A DNA stretch of 64,000 nucleotides from Chitinophaga niastensis (GTDB taxonomy: Bacteria; Bacteroidota; Bacteroidia; Chitinophagales; Chitinophagaceae): NCBI RefSeq assembly GCF_003014755.1, contig NZ_PYAW01000004.1, positions 372,001-436,000 of the forward strand, read 5' to 3'. Below are positions 1 to 8,581 of this stretch, in pieces (positions within the stretch are counted from its first letter, which is position 1; every line of letters starts with the position of its first letter). The notes under the pieces were generated by a model. The model worked only from the letters and a program-made list of their open reading frames with translations, searched no databases and was not told the DNA's origin. A program made the translations under genes and the position numbers.

Positions 1-388
1 GGTTCAGTGCATTATAGCGCTGGATAGCCAGGTCTGTTCCCTGTACAAAAGCGCTACCCAGGCCAGTTACGAGCACCGTGATAACACGTGGCAATCCACT
101 TACCTGGTTGTTGGTAACGTACTGTTCTGTTTTTGCAATTCTTAATTTATTGGCAGTAGCTTTTTTTGCAAGGTCCTTTGTGCTCAGGAAAATATCGCCC
201 TCTACAAGATAGCCGCCATTTACTGCATGTACATTTCTTGTACTGAATCCTTTTGTTTTGATTTGTGCTAAAACAGCATCAGGAACTTTTACTTTTTCAA
301 TACTACGTTGTTTGTTATCCTTCTGGCAGGAAATAACCAGCGAAGCTGCCATCAGGCAGATACAAAATAACAGGGTTTGATTTTTCAT
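1..388 (-). CDS. M57-type metallopeptidase lipoprotein, C-terminus outside window
   Basis: The frame opens at the ATG read from 388 and runs without a stop through position 1, so only the first ~129 residues are visible. The N-terminus is a lipoprotein signal: a hydrophobic stretch ending in a lipobox (LVISC, Cys21) followed by charged residues. The next part (VEGDIFLS, then a segment with EQYVTNNQVS and PRVITV, and FVQGTDLAIQRYNAL) resembles the N-terminal part of the dual-action HEIGH metallopeptidase family (M57), which is common in Bacteroidota. The catalytic HEIGH motif would lie downstream, outside the window, so activity cannot be judged. Expected location is the outer membrane or cell surface as a lipid-anchored protein. 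The family call rests on remembered family pattern; the lipoprotein call is directly visible. Confidence 0.7.
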   Translation of the reverse strand, partial: MKNQTLLFCICLMAASLVISCQKDNKQRSIEKVKVPDAVLAQIKTKGFSTRNVHAVNGGYLVEGDIFLSTKDLAKKATANKLRIAKTEQYVTNNQVSGLPRVITVLVTGLGSAFVQGTDLAIQRYNALN

Positions 389-1006
389 TGATGGAGATTT
401 TGGGTTTTTAAATTATACTATCGTGCCTGCATGAAAAAAAGGTATACTACAGCTACATTTATAGCCGATGTTCAGGTTGAATAATTAAAAGAAAATACCC
501 TAAAAGCAATAGTTGTCTACAGTAAATAAAGCTATCAGGCCGATTGCCTGCATATGCCTGCCGATTAAATCAAACTTATTCCTAATGGTGAATTCCAGGT
601 CTTTCCAGTGATTCAGGTTTGCTCGAAGGGTTATACGATTTGCTTAAAGATGATGGTCTAGTGTCTCAATCGTTGTTGTAACCAGTAAATATCAATTATC
701 AATTATCCAATATTACAGCTTTCTGCTCAGCTCAATCTACATTAGCATTTTTTTAATCAAATTTTAATAAACCCGGAGCGGTAACTGCAACTCATATATA
801 AGAGAAACAGAAATGCAGCAGTCGTCATCGGAAAAGCAGCTGAGGCCATTGAAATTAATGGCACATTCAATACGTTAACAATAGATAATAGTTCCCGCCC
901 CAGTCTGGCACAATTTTATCATTTACTATATCTGAACAGGAAGCTTAAACCACCTGCAGCAGCTTAACTTCCATCAATTCATCATGTATACTCAAAACTA
1001 ACAATC
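389..1006. other. Intergenic region without a supported gene
   Basis: This AT-rich stretch separates the M57-type lipoprotein from the small plus-strand lipoprotein. It has no frame with a start codon and convincing protein-like composition. A 60-codon stop-to-stop window at 785-967 has protein-like amino-acid content but no start codon, and may be a chance opening or a gene remnant. No strong hairpin or RNA gene was recognised. Promoters for both divergent flanking genes should lie here, but I could not identify a convincing Bacteroidota promoter pair. Confidence 0.5.
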
Positions 1007-1144
1007 ATGAAAACATTGAAATATTTTATCATCGCAGCAATCCTTATTTCCGGATTAAGTAGTTGCCTGGTTGTTCGCGACAGGCCGGGATATTGCCGCC
1101 CTCATCATCATCATTATTATCATGAACATGGATATTACAGGTAA
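1007..1144 (+). CDS. Small His-rich lipoprotein (45 aa)
   Basis: A short frame starts at the ATG at 1007 and encodes 45 residues. The first 20 residues form a typical lipoprotein signal: MKTLKY, a hydrophobic core, and the lipobox LSSC with Cys20. The mature part is only about 26 residues and is strongly enriched in His, Tyr and Arg, with four consecutive His at 33-36 and an HEH further on. A mature peptide this short and His-rich could bind a transition metal, but that is inference. A hairpin with a 3' tract lies about 150 bp downstream (1298-1340). No homologue is recognised. The gene is shorter than usual annotation cut-offs and easily missed. The clean signal sequence and lipobox are the main reasons to believe it is real. 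Confidence 0.6.
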   Translation: MKTLKYFIIAAILISGLSSCLVVRDRPGYCRPHHHHYYHEHGYYR

Positions 1145-1297
1145 ACTGAATTTAGTTTATTAAGTGAGATAATAAAAAAGTTTGGAATCCTTACCTGATA
1201 GAATTTATAACTTTTATTCTTCCTGAAGAAGAATGTTTTATTACCCTGCCGGAGAAGTAACGTTGGTGGAATTATACAACAATCGGGGTAACTAAAA

Positions 1298-1340
1298 AAA
1301 GACAAGCTATAATCAGCAATGATTATTAGCTTGTCTTTAT
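1298..1340. terminator. Hairpin terminator, possibly bidirectional
   Basis: An inverted repeat (left arm ~1298-1314, right arm ~1321-1338, one unpaired base) encloses a loop of about 6 nt. The outer pairs are A-rich on the left and T-rich on the right, as in a bidirectional intrinsic terminator. It probably ends the transcript of the small lipoprotein at 1007-1144. The rest of the 1145-1471 gap holds no supported gene. Confidence 0.6.
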
Positions 1341-1471
1341 GGGTAGGGTTATTAATGTACTTCGCTTTTGTTTCGATACCATGGAAATGGCGCTGAAACC
1401 AGACAAAATGAATTGTTAATATTTGGGCTATTCTTGCGTATGTTTTCATCCTGTCTTAGATTGGGGGCGAA

Positions 1472-2218
1472 ATGAGCACTTTTAATCTTTTACAAAAGAC
1501 AACAATATTTACCCTATTAGTCCTGTTTAGCCTCGTAGCCAGCGGACAGGTGCGGATCAGCGGAACTGTATATGAACGTTCAGCGCGCTTCGGAATGCCT
1601 GGCGTGAGCGTTATGAGCACTTCCGGTGGCGGCACCATTACTGATTCTTCAGGACATTACAGCATTAAATTGCATACCACTGATTCCATTAGTTTTTCTT
1701 ACCAGGGGAAAGCTACCATGAAATTCCCTGTAAAAGACATTCCTACCAACCGTCCCTTCGATATGAGCCTGCATGTAGATATCCAGGTATTACCAACAGT
1801 GGTGATATCCACGATGCGGCGCAGTTATCAATTGGATTCATTGAAAAACCGCGACGAGTACCGGAAAGTGTTTGATTATGAGCGGGATTATTTGTCGGGT
1901 GGCAGTGGTGGGGCCGGTGTGGGCGTTAACCTGGACCTGTTGTTCAGTATGAAAAAGGTCAAAAGGATGGAAGCTTTTAAACGTTACCTGGAGTGGGATG
2001 AACGCGATAAATATGTAGATCACCGGTTTAACAAGGAACTGATAAAGAAAATAACGGGTTTACAGTCGCCGGCCCTGGATAGCTTTATGATTGAATACAG
2101 ACCCAGTTATGAAATGCTGCAGGGTTTCGAGAACGAATACGAATACTATAAATACATTCAGGAGGGGGGTAAATTCTTTTCCGAAAAATGGAGGAGGGAA
2201 CATCCTGTCCAACCCTAA
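1472..2218 (+). CDS. Exported CarboxypepD_reg-like domain protein (248 aa)
   Basis: The protein begins with a cleavable signal peptide (hydrophobic core to about residue 25, ending VASG-Q). A CarboxypepD_reg-like/transthyretin-type beta-sandwich follows at about residues 27-105, shown by the pattern VRISGTVYE, GMPGVSV and GTITDSSGHYSIKL. The remaining ~140 residues are charged, rich in Tyr, Lys and Glu, and of unrecognised fold. Stand-alone proteins of this kind are frequent in Bacteroidota and sit in the periplasm or at the outer membrane, often with unknown function. It is transcribed toward the response regulator gene, whose stop codon is only 21 bp away. No catalytic residues can be assigned. 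Confidence 0.75.
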   Translation: MSTFNLLQKTTIFTLLVLFSLVASGQVRISGTVYERSARFGMPGVSVMSTSGGGTITDSSGHYSIKLHTTDSISFSYQGKATMKFPVKDIPTNRPFDMSLHVDIQVLPTVVISTMRRSYQLDSLKNRDEYRKVFDYERDYLSGGSGGAGVGVNLDLLFSMKKVKRMEAFKRYLEWDERDKYVDHRFNKELIKKITGLQSPALDSFMIEYRPSYEMLQGFENEYEYYKYIQEGGKFFSEKWRREHPVQP

Positions 2219-2239
2219 GGAAGCCGCTTTAAAATCAAT

Positions 2240-2923
2240 CTAATCCAGCACAAACCGGTAGCCAATTCCTTTTATCGTTAATATTTGCAGGTTTTCATCC
2301 TCTTTCAGGCGCACGCGTAGCCGGGTAATGTACACATCAAGATTCCGGCTGTTGAAAAAAGAATCGTGGCCCCAAAGCAGGTCGAGTATATTTTTTCTGT
2401 CTATAATACCATTACGGTTTTCGTATAATAATTTGAGCAGTTCACTTTCCTTATACGACAGCTTTTTTTCTTCTCCTCCATTGGCCAGTATCTGACGGTT
2501 GGTATAAAACCGGAACTTGCCAATCCTGATGTGGTCTGCGGTTGGAGAGGGGGCACCTTCTGTTTTGCGCAATACATTATCAATGCGCACAATCAATTCT
2601 TCCATGCTGAAAGGCTTCCGGATATAATCATTGCCACCGAGTGTAAAACCTTTTACAAGGTCGGCGGTTTGTGTTTTGGCGGTCAGAAATAAGATGGGAA
2701 CTTCGGCATTGAGGGCGCGTATTTCTTCGGCCACTTCAAAACCATCTTTATTGGGCAGCATTACATCCAGCACGCATACCGCCGGGTTTATCTGTTTGAA
2801 CAGTGACAACACGTTAGCCCCGTCGCTCTCCAATATTACCTCAAAGCCCCGTCGCTGCAGGCTTTCTTTTACAATTTTGCCCAGGGATAATTCGTCTTCA
2901 ACATATAGGATTTTAATGCTCAT
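2240..2923 (-). CDS. OmpR-family response regulator (227 aa)
   Basis: The receiver domain spans residues 1-120, with acidic residues Asp10/Glu11, phosphoacceptor Asp53 (VLDVMLP), Thr81 and Lys103 (IRKPF). A winged-helix Trans_reg_C DNA-binding domain spans about 130-227 and ends in the typical hairpin with KGIGYRFVLD. It is the output partner of the histidine kinase encoded immediately upstream on the same strand: the kinase stop ends one base before this ATG region (2925 against 2923), so the two are almost certainly co-transcribed and translationally coupled. The pair resembles Bacteroidota RprX/RprY-type systems. The regulated genes are unknown. The divergent GLPGLI gene and the nearby outer-membrane receptor are candidates by position only. 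Confidence 0.92.
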   Translation of the reverse strand: MSIKILYVEDELSLGKIVKESLQRRGFEVILESDGANVLSLFKQINPAVCVLDVMLPNKDGFEVAEEIRALNAEVPILFLTAKTQTADLVKGFTLGGNDYIRKPFSMEELIVRIDNVLRKTEGAPSPTADHIRIGKFRFYTNRQILANGGEEKKLSYKESELLKLLYENRNGIIDRKNILDLLWGHDSFFNSRNLDVYITRLRVRLKEDENLQILTIKGIGYRFVLD

Positions 2924-2924
2924 C

Positions 2925-4421
2925 TCAGCTGGTTTTAAATTTTACAATTCGCCTGTTTTTATCGTAATAAATGATCGGTGCTTCTGCAAAAGGAAGTTTA
3001 ACGGAAAAAGTACTGCCTTCATTTAGTTCGCTTTCTACGGTTATAAAGCCCATATGACGTTGTACGATATGCGACACATAACTTAAACCAAGGCCATATC
3101 CTTTTATATTATGCCGGTTACCATTGGGTATGCGGAAGAACTTTTCAAATATTTTGTTTTTGTATTCTTTGGCAATACCTATCCCGTTGTCGGTTACGCA
3201 TATTTCCAGGTATTGTTTATGATCAATGATATGAATAAGGATATTCGGGTCTTTAATACTGTACTTTAAAGCATTATCCAGCAGATTGTATAGCACACTT
3301 GTCATATGCAGTTTGTCTGCGGTAATGATAAAGTTGTTGCCGGTTGTTTTTAAAGTAGTGGCGGCATGTTGTTTTTCGAGCTGCAGCTTCATTGAAACCA
3401 TTACACTTCTGGCCAGCTCCCTGATATCAAATTGTTCTTTATTCAAAGCGATCTCTCTGTTCTCAAACATGGACAGCTTTAAAACTTTATCCACCAATAA
3501 TGACAGCCGCTGCATTTCATTGGCCGATATATCGAGGTATTCATTTGTTGTTTGCCGGTCTTCCAGCGCATCAAAACTCCTTAAGGCTTCGATGGCTACA
3601 CTTACGGTGGCAATAGGCGTTTTCAGCTCATGGGTCATGTTACTGATAAAATCATTTTTAAGCTGCGCGAGCTTTTGTTGTTGTTGCAGGTTCCTGTATA
3701 GTAGTAAAAAAGATAATATGGTTACGCCAAGCAGGAGGACTGAAATAAGAATAGGCTGGCTGATGCGCTTCAACAGGTACCAGGTATTATTTTCAAATAA
3801 AACCTGGTACCTGACAGGTTTTGTAAAGCCAATGGTTACGATATTGGCGTCCAGATCTTCCTGGAATGGATCGAATGCTTTTATAGTTGTATCTGCAGGA
3901 AGAACATTGATAACAAAAGGCAGGTTGATCTTTTCCTTCTCTAATGCTTTACTATAGCGGTTGTAAATTTCTTTTACAGTGATGGAATCACGCAGTGAAT
4001 CCACACCCGACAGGAAAGCGAAAACGCTTTCAGGAGGACCGCCCTTATTAACGGTGTATTGTACATTAAATGAATCCCTGGCTGCGCCCTGAGTATGACG
4101 GTTATTCACGGCAACAATCATGGTGTGCTGTACTGATGGCTTAGCAGTGGCAGCATCCCTCATTTTTTCCTGCAGTACATTTGATATGCCCATAACACCT
4201 TCCCGTTCCTGTATGCGGATATTGATGTTGGAATCCAGTTTTAGCTTGGCGGCCTGCAACCGGAAAACTGTTTCGCGGAAAAGTATATTGGTACGGGTAG
4301 CAAATAGTTTTTTTTCTTCATGATAATTTTTACTCAGCCAGTATGCCTGGAAAGCAGTGATCAGCATGATTGTCAGTACAATCAGGAAAACGGTAACTGG
4401 TATGGAAAGTTTATATCGCAC
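2925..4421 (-). CDS. Sensor histidine kinase (498 aa)
   Basis: The topology is that of a membrane sensor: TM1 at about residues 8-28, a periplasmic sensing region at ~30-220 with no recognised domain, and TM2 at ~223-242. The cytoplasmic part has a HisKA domain with phosphorylated His264 in NMTHELKTP. It is followed by a HATPase_c domain with an N-box (YNLLDNALKYS), G1 (DNGIGIA) and G2 (GYGLGLSYV). No HAMP domain is evident between TM2 and HisKA. The protein ends with a short basic tail. It is the first gene of a two-gene operon with the response regulator. Its start at 4421 faces the GLPGLI gene across a 159-bp divergent intergenic region. The signal sensed is not apparent. Confidence 0.92.
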   Translation of the reverse strand: MRYKLSIPVTVFLIVLTIMLITAFQAYWLSKNYHEEKKLFATRTNILFRETVFRLQAAKLKLDSNINIRIQEREGVMGISNVLQEKMRDAATAKPSVQHTMIVAVNNRHTQGAARDSFNVQYTVNKGGPPESVFAFLSGVDSLRDSITVKEIYNRYSKALEKEKINLPFVINVLPADTTIKAFDPFQEDLDANIVTIGFTKPVRYQVLFENNTWYLLKRISQPILISVLLLGVTILSFLLLYRNLQQQQKLAQLKNDFISNMTHELKTPIATVSVAIEALRSFDALEDRQTTNEYLDISANEMQRLSLLVDKVLKLSMFENREIALNKEQFDIRELARSVMVSMKLQLEKQHAATTLKTTGNNFIITADKLHMTSVLYNLLDNALKYSIKDPNILIHIIDHKQYLEICVTDNGIGIAKEYKNKIFEKFFRIPNGNRHNIKGYGLGLSYVSHIVQRHMGFITVESELNEGSTFSVKLPFAEAPIIYYDKNRRIVKFKTS

Positions 4422-4580
4422 CTGGTGAATTATATAGTTTGTATCGGCATTCCTATCTCAAATGTATCAATTCCTTTTTCCCCGGCACAGAAACATTAAC
4501 CTTAATTAACATTAAATCAAGTCATGTTAACCTGTGTTCCGGCTGGAACCGAATAGCTTTATTATCTTAAAATATATACC

Positions 4581-5384
4581 ATGAAGAAAATAATCTTTAC
4601 ACTTTCCCTGGGCATGCTGCTTTTTACTGCCAATGGTCAGCAAAAACAGGGGAAAGTATTATATGAACGCACTGTACAGATGCAGATGCGCATGCAAGGC
4701 ATGGGTGATGAAGCAGCGCACCTCCTCCCACATACACGTAAGGATAAACTGGAAGTATTGTTTGATAACAACCAGTCCCTGCGTCGAACGGTAGAAGATG
4801 ATGCACCCGATGAATTTTCTTCAGCCGAAGGCGGGATGCAGATACACATGGTGATGGCCGACGCCAATGACGTGACCTATACTAATTTCGCAACAGATCA
4901 TGTAGTGGAGCAGCGTGAGTTTGGTGCAAAGAATTATATTATTGCAGACAGTATACATAAACTGAACTGGAAGCTGACCGGCGAAACAACTACCATTCTC
5001 AATTATCCCTGTCAACAGGCGATAACCCAGCGTATTGGTAAACGTATAGTGACCACTATGGACAATGGGGAGATGAAAAAACAGGAAGTAGCGGATACCT
5101 CTAATATCACGGTTTGGTTTACACCCTCCATTCCGGTACCGGCTGGTCCCGAATACCAGGGCCAGCTGCCGGGACTTATCCTGGGCATCGACATTAATGA
5201 TAGCCGAAGTGTTTACAAGGCCATAGAGGTGTCTGCCCAGGCAGATCTATCTGCTATTAAGGAGCCTTCCAAAGGGAAAAAAGTAACCACCGCCGAATTT
5301 GCCAAAGAAAGAGATAAGTTGGTGGAAGAAATGCAACGCAATAATAGTGGCGGAAAAGGAAGATCAATACGTATCAGCCAGTAA
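4581..5384 (+). CDS. GLPGLI-family exported protein (267 aa)
   Basis: A signal peptide (MKKIIFTLSLGMLLFTANGQ) precedes a mature domain starting QGKVLYERT, the usual opening of the GLPGLI family. The family signature appears near residue 195 as QLPGLILGI, preceded by VWFTPSIPVPAGPEYQG. These Bacteroidota periplasmic proteins are often encoded beside CarboxypepD_reg/outer-membrane beta-barrel proteins, as here, and the biochemical role is unknown. The gene is divergent from the histidine kinase and convergent with the 940-residue beta-barrel gene. A shared hairpin terminator lies between the two convergent genes. A TAnnTTTG-like hexamer region (TAGCTTTA, 4554-4561) just before the start could be a -7 element, but the matching upstream element is not convincing. 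Confidence 0.88.
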   Translation: MKKIIFTLSLGMLLFTANGQQKQGKVLYERTVQMQMRMQGMGDEAAHLLPHTRKDKLEVLFDNNQSLRRTVEDDAPDEFSSAEGGMQIHMVMADANDVTYTNFATDHVVEQREFGAKNYIIADSIHKLNWKLTGETTTILNYPCQQAITQRIGKRIVTTMDNGEMKKQEVADTSNITVWFTPSIPVPAGPEYQGQLPGLILGIDINDSRSVYKAIEVSAQADLSAIKEPSKGKKVTTAEFAKERDKLVEEMQRNNSGGKGRSIRISQ

Positions 5385-5427
5385 ATGGGCAGGCTCATTA
5401 TTTAACCAGGTAAACAAGGATAAAATC

Positions 5428-5461
5428 AAATGGCTCCGGGAATAATATCCCGGAGCCATTT
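5428..5461. terminator. Bidirectional intrinsic terminator between convergent genes
   Basis: A perfect 14-bp stem (5428-5441 with 5448-5461) encloses a 6-nt loop. The GC-rich core is flanked by A on the left and T on the right, so it can serve both the GLPGLI gene (plus) and the outer-membrane beta-barrel gene (minus), which converge here. Confidence 0.85.
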
Positions 5462-5488
5462 TGTTTCAAGCCAGCACCTGACATTTTT

Positions 5489-8311
5489 TTAATGTCGTAT
5501 GATCTTGAGTCCACCGTCCGGGCTACCCTGTGAAAGACCGTTTTTACTCAGACTATAAGTAAAGCTCAGCAGGAAAAAACGTTGCAGATTTTTTACCCGG
5601 CTGTCTTCAATATAGTTTTGGTTAGTACTGCGGCTGATGCCTACATTTTCATTCAGCAGATCATAAACGCTCAGCTTCAGTTCTCCCCGGTTAAAGTGCA
5701 GGAACTGACGGCTAAAAGACGCATTACATAATGGCACCTTTGTATTAAAGCCATTCGCACGCTGGCTGTTAATAGTATAAGTAAAACTGGTGCTGAAATA
5801 AAAATTAGCCGGCAGCTGCCAGTTTATTGCTCCTTCATATTGCTGTGAAAAATAGCCGGTGTTAAGTGCAGCTTGCAGCGAATAAGCGGTTTTGTAATAA
5901 TTAAATCCGGCACTGAGCGACAGATCTACTTTACTGGAAGGATTTATATCGAAACGTGCTGTGGGCCCCAGCGTGAAAGTACGGATGGTATTGGGTACGG
6001 CATTAATAAACTGTTTTGTTTTACTGTAGCCCACATTAGTGCTGAAGTTGACGGTACCTTTCAACAAACGGAGTGGTAACCCCAGGCTGATATTACCGGT
6101 CATATTGTATGCACCGTTGATATTTACCGGGCGGGTATGTTTAACGCCGAGGGTATCCACTACATCGTCATCCACGATTTTATTTTGTGTTTCCTGCAGA
6201 TCAAAAAAGGCGAACAGGTTTTTATTCCTGAAAGGATTAACGGAAATAAAGTTCAGCTGCACAGCATGTGTAAGCTCCTGTTTCAGATCAGGATTGCCTT
6301 CGCGGATATTCAGCGGGTCTGTTATATCGGGTACTGGCTGTAGCTGCGACATATTGGGCTGGTTGGTAATAGCAGCATAGTTGATATTGAGATTGCGGTA
6401 ACGGGTAAAATCGTATTTAAACCGGAGAGATGGTAACAGGTTGTAAAACGTTTTATGAATAACCGAATCTTTGGTACCGGCAATGATCTTTCCTTTGAAG
6501 GCTGCCTGCTGCCAATTGAAACCTGCTGCCAGGCTGAATTTTTTCCGCTTTGTACGCAGACGTAGTCCTGCATTGGTGTACCCGTAGGTATTTTCAAAAT
6601 TATTTGTCAGACGAGGGTTCAGTTGATCGAACTTGTCGTTTTGCTGGTTATAGTCATAGGTTATTTTATCGGAGGTAGTTTTTGTATTGCTGCTGCCCAG
6701 GCTGAATTCGAGTAAGGAGCGCCTGAACAAAGGCTCTGTATACACAGCGCGCACGGCATGGCTGTTAAGGTTGCCCGATATAGTGTTACGCTGATTGATA
6801 GAATCATAGTCAGGCTGGGATGGGTGGCGGTTGTAATAGTGATTAACGGAAAGCAGGCTGCCATTACTCTCACTGTTATTGGAGCTGGTTTGCAGGCCGA
6901 GTGAAAATGTTCTGCCTTTGCGGTGAAATTTTTTCCTGAACAACACATCATTACTAAAATTAGTACCATGGCCCAAAGAATAGTTATTGCTGAATCCCTG
7001 GTTGGCCGGTTGCTGATTTTCTGAAAGTGTTTCATAACTGCTATAGCCATTATTACGGGTTTCCTGGTGACCAATGGAAGATGATATTTTAACAGAATTA
7101 AATGAGTCAATGCGAATATCAGCGCTAAGATTGAGGCGATGACTATTGTAAAGGTTATCGCTGGTGGAATGCTGATTGTAGAAATAAGATGAGTCAGGGA
7201 GAAAATACTGACGCTGTACAACGCTTTCCTGGTAAGGGTTGTAGCGGTTGTAAAAATAGTTGCTGGTGAAGTTGGTTTTATTACCGATGATGTTGTTGTA
7301 GTTGATACCCCCGCCCCAGATGGTTTTAATGCCGTTACTGTTACCACTACCCATTAACGCGGCAACAGGATCATCTGCATTCAATGTGAAGCTGATATTT
7401 CCACTGCCGTTTTGCTGCATGCGGTTCAGCTCACCGGTAAAATTCATCAGGTCCATAAAAGAAAATCCTTCTGCATTGGTATTATTGACCATACCGATAG
7501 CAGACAGCTGCCTGGCACCTTTAAAGGAGTTTACATTAAAACGCCCCTCGTACCTGTTGTTAGTGCCTGCACCGGCAGTGGCTTTGCCAAACAGCCCTTT
7601 CTTTTTATCCTGTTTCAGTTTGAGGTTGATGGTCTTTTCGCTATTGCCATCATCAAATCCGGTCAACTGGGCAGCATCACTGAGTTTGTCGTATACCTGC
7701 ACTTTGTCTACCGCATCGGCAGGCAGATTTTTGGTAGCAATTTTAGGGTCGGAACCAAAAAATTCTTTGCCATCTACCAGTATACGATTTATCTTTTGTC
7801 CCTGGGCTTTTACGGTACCGTTTTTATCTACCTGTATACCGGGCATTTTTTTTAGCAGTTGCTCTACATTGGCATTAGGCTGTGTTTTAAACGAACCGGC
7901 GTTATATTGAATGGTATCACCAATAAGCGTAACGGGTGGCGCTTCTGCAGTTACCACCACCTCATCCAGCGTTTTGGTCAGATCATGGAGTATGATGTTA
8001 TTGAGGTTGGTGTTGGGTGTGGTAGGGCTGATCGTAACAAGCCGGCTGGCATTGTGATAATTTACATGGGTAATGAGCAGCCGGTATTCTCCGCCGGCGG
8101 CAATACCGGTAAGTTCAAAATATCCCTTGTTGTCGGTCATGGTAAAGGTGACCAGCGAGGAATCCTTTTTTTTCAAAAGTGTGATGGTAGCCGATGCAAC
8201 GGGTTGCCTGCCGATGGTATCTAAAAGGGTACCTTTAATAGAGCCATTCTTTTGCGCGTGGGCGGCAAAAGCAAGACAGCAGGCTATCAGCAATAGGTAG
8301 ATTTTTTGCAT
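5489..8311 (-). CDS. CarboxypepD_reg / outer-membrane beta-barrel (TonB-receptor-like) protein (940 aa)
   Basis: Signal peptide residues 1-19 end in AHAQ. A CarboxypepD_reg-like domain follows at about 22-105 (GSIKGTLLD, VASATITLL). A plug-like segment at ~115-240 includes LDEVVVTAEAPPV, a PGIQVDKNG motif and ILVDGKEFFGSDPKIAT. The remaining ~700 residues are rich in alternating aromatic and polar beta-strands typical of the OMP_b-brl_3 family. This class is predicted to sit in the outer membrane and is related to SusC/TonB-dependent receptors, but its substrate is often unknown. No SusD partner lies beside it. The convergent GLPGLI gene is a common neighbour of this family. An unrelated frame nested inside (6661-7347, same strand) is a shadow. 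Confidence 0.88.
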   Translation of the reverse strand: MQKIYLLLIACCLAFAAHAQKNGSIKGTLLDTIGRQPVASATITLLKKKDSSLVTFTMTDNKGYFELTGIAAGGEYRLLITHVNYHNASRLVTISPTTPNTNLNNIILHDLTKTLDEVVVTAEAPPVTLIGDTIQYNAGSFKTQPNANVEQLLKKMPGIQVDKNGTVKAQGQKINRILVDGKEFFGSDPKIATKNLPADAVDKVQVYDKLSDAAQLTGFDDGNSEKTINLKLKQDKKKGLFGKATAGAGTNNRYEGRFNVNSFKGARQLSAIGMVNNTNAEGFSFMDLMNFTGELNRMQQNGSGNISFTLNADDPVAALMGSGNSNGIKTIWGGGINYNNIIGNKTNFTSNYFYNRYNPYQESVVQRQYFLPDSSYFYNQHSTSDNLYNSHRLNLSADIRIDSFNSVKISSSIGHQETRNNGYSSYETLSENQQPANQGFSNNYSLGHGTNFSNDVLFRKKFHRKGRTFSLGLQTSSNNSESNGSLLSVNHYYNRHPSQPDYDSINQRNTISGNLNSHAVRAVYTEPLFRRSLLEFSLGSSNTKTTSDKITYDYNQQNDKFDQLNPRLTNNFENTYGYTNAGLRLRTKRKKFSLAAGFNWQQAAFKGKIIAGTKDSVIHKTFYNLLPSLRFKYDFTRYRNLNINYAAITNQPNMSQLQPVPDITDPLNIREGNPDLKQELTHAVQLNFISVNPFRNKNLFAFFDLQETQNKIVDDDVVDTLGVKHTRPVNINGAYNMTGNISLGLPLRLLKGTVNFSTNVGYSKTKQFINAVPNTIRTFTLGPTARFDINPSSKVDLSLSAGFNYYKTAYSLQAALNTGYFSQQYEGAINWQLPANFYFSTSFTYTINSQRANGFNTKVPLCNASFSRQFLHFNRGELKLSVYDLLNENVGISRSTNQNYIEDSRVKNLQRFFLLSFTYSLSKNGLSQGSPDGGLKIIRH

Positions 8312-8581
8312 AGTGATCTTTTACTTTGTAAACCAATTACGAAAGTAGTTCCACCACCTGCAAAAACAGGTTAACAAGCCTTGCATTAATGTTAAGGAAG
8401 GTTAATAAAAAGAGGTTATTGTTAATTCCCCATATCCGAATTTAAAATAATCAGGAGAAACAGGATATACAAAAGGATTTTCAGCAATACCATGATTTAA
8501 GGAAAGCTTAATACCGGATATTCCATTTCCAAGGAGTTTAGTGGTATCTTTTAGTTTATCCACTCTTAAATCCAAAGTAGT

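Noticed and set aside
785..967. 60-codon stop-to-stop frame with protein-like composition
   Set aside because: There is no start codon near its beginning and no family is recognised. It could be a remnant, but the evidence is too weak to call a gene or pseudogene.
1135..1449. 104-residue minus-strand frame in the gap after the small lipoprotein
   Set aside because: It crosses the terminator hairpin, has an aromatic- and Lys/Asn-rich chance composition, no signal or domain, and overlaps the small lipoprotein end.
3286..3957. 223-residue plus-strand frame
   Set aside because: It lies entirely antisense to the histidine kinase coding sequence, and its Ser/Cys-rich translation is typical of a shadow.
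6661..7347. 228-residue minus-strand frame inside the beta-barrel gene
   Set aside because: Same-strand alternative frame of a well-supported 940-residue gene; Thr/Ala-rich low-complexity product with no domain.
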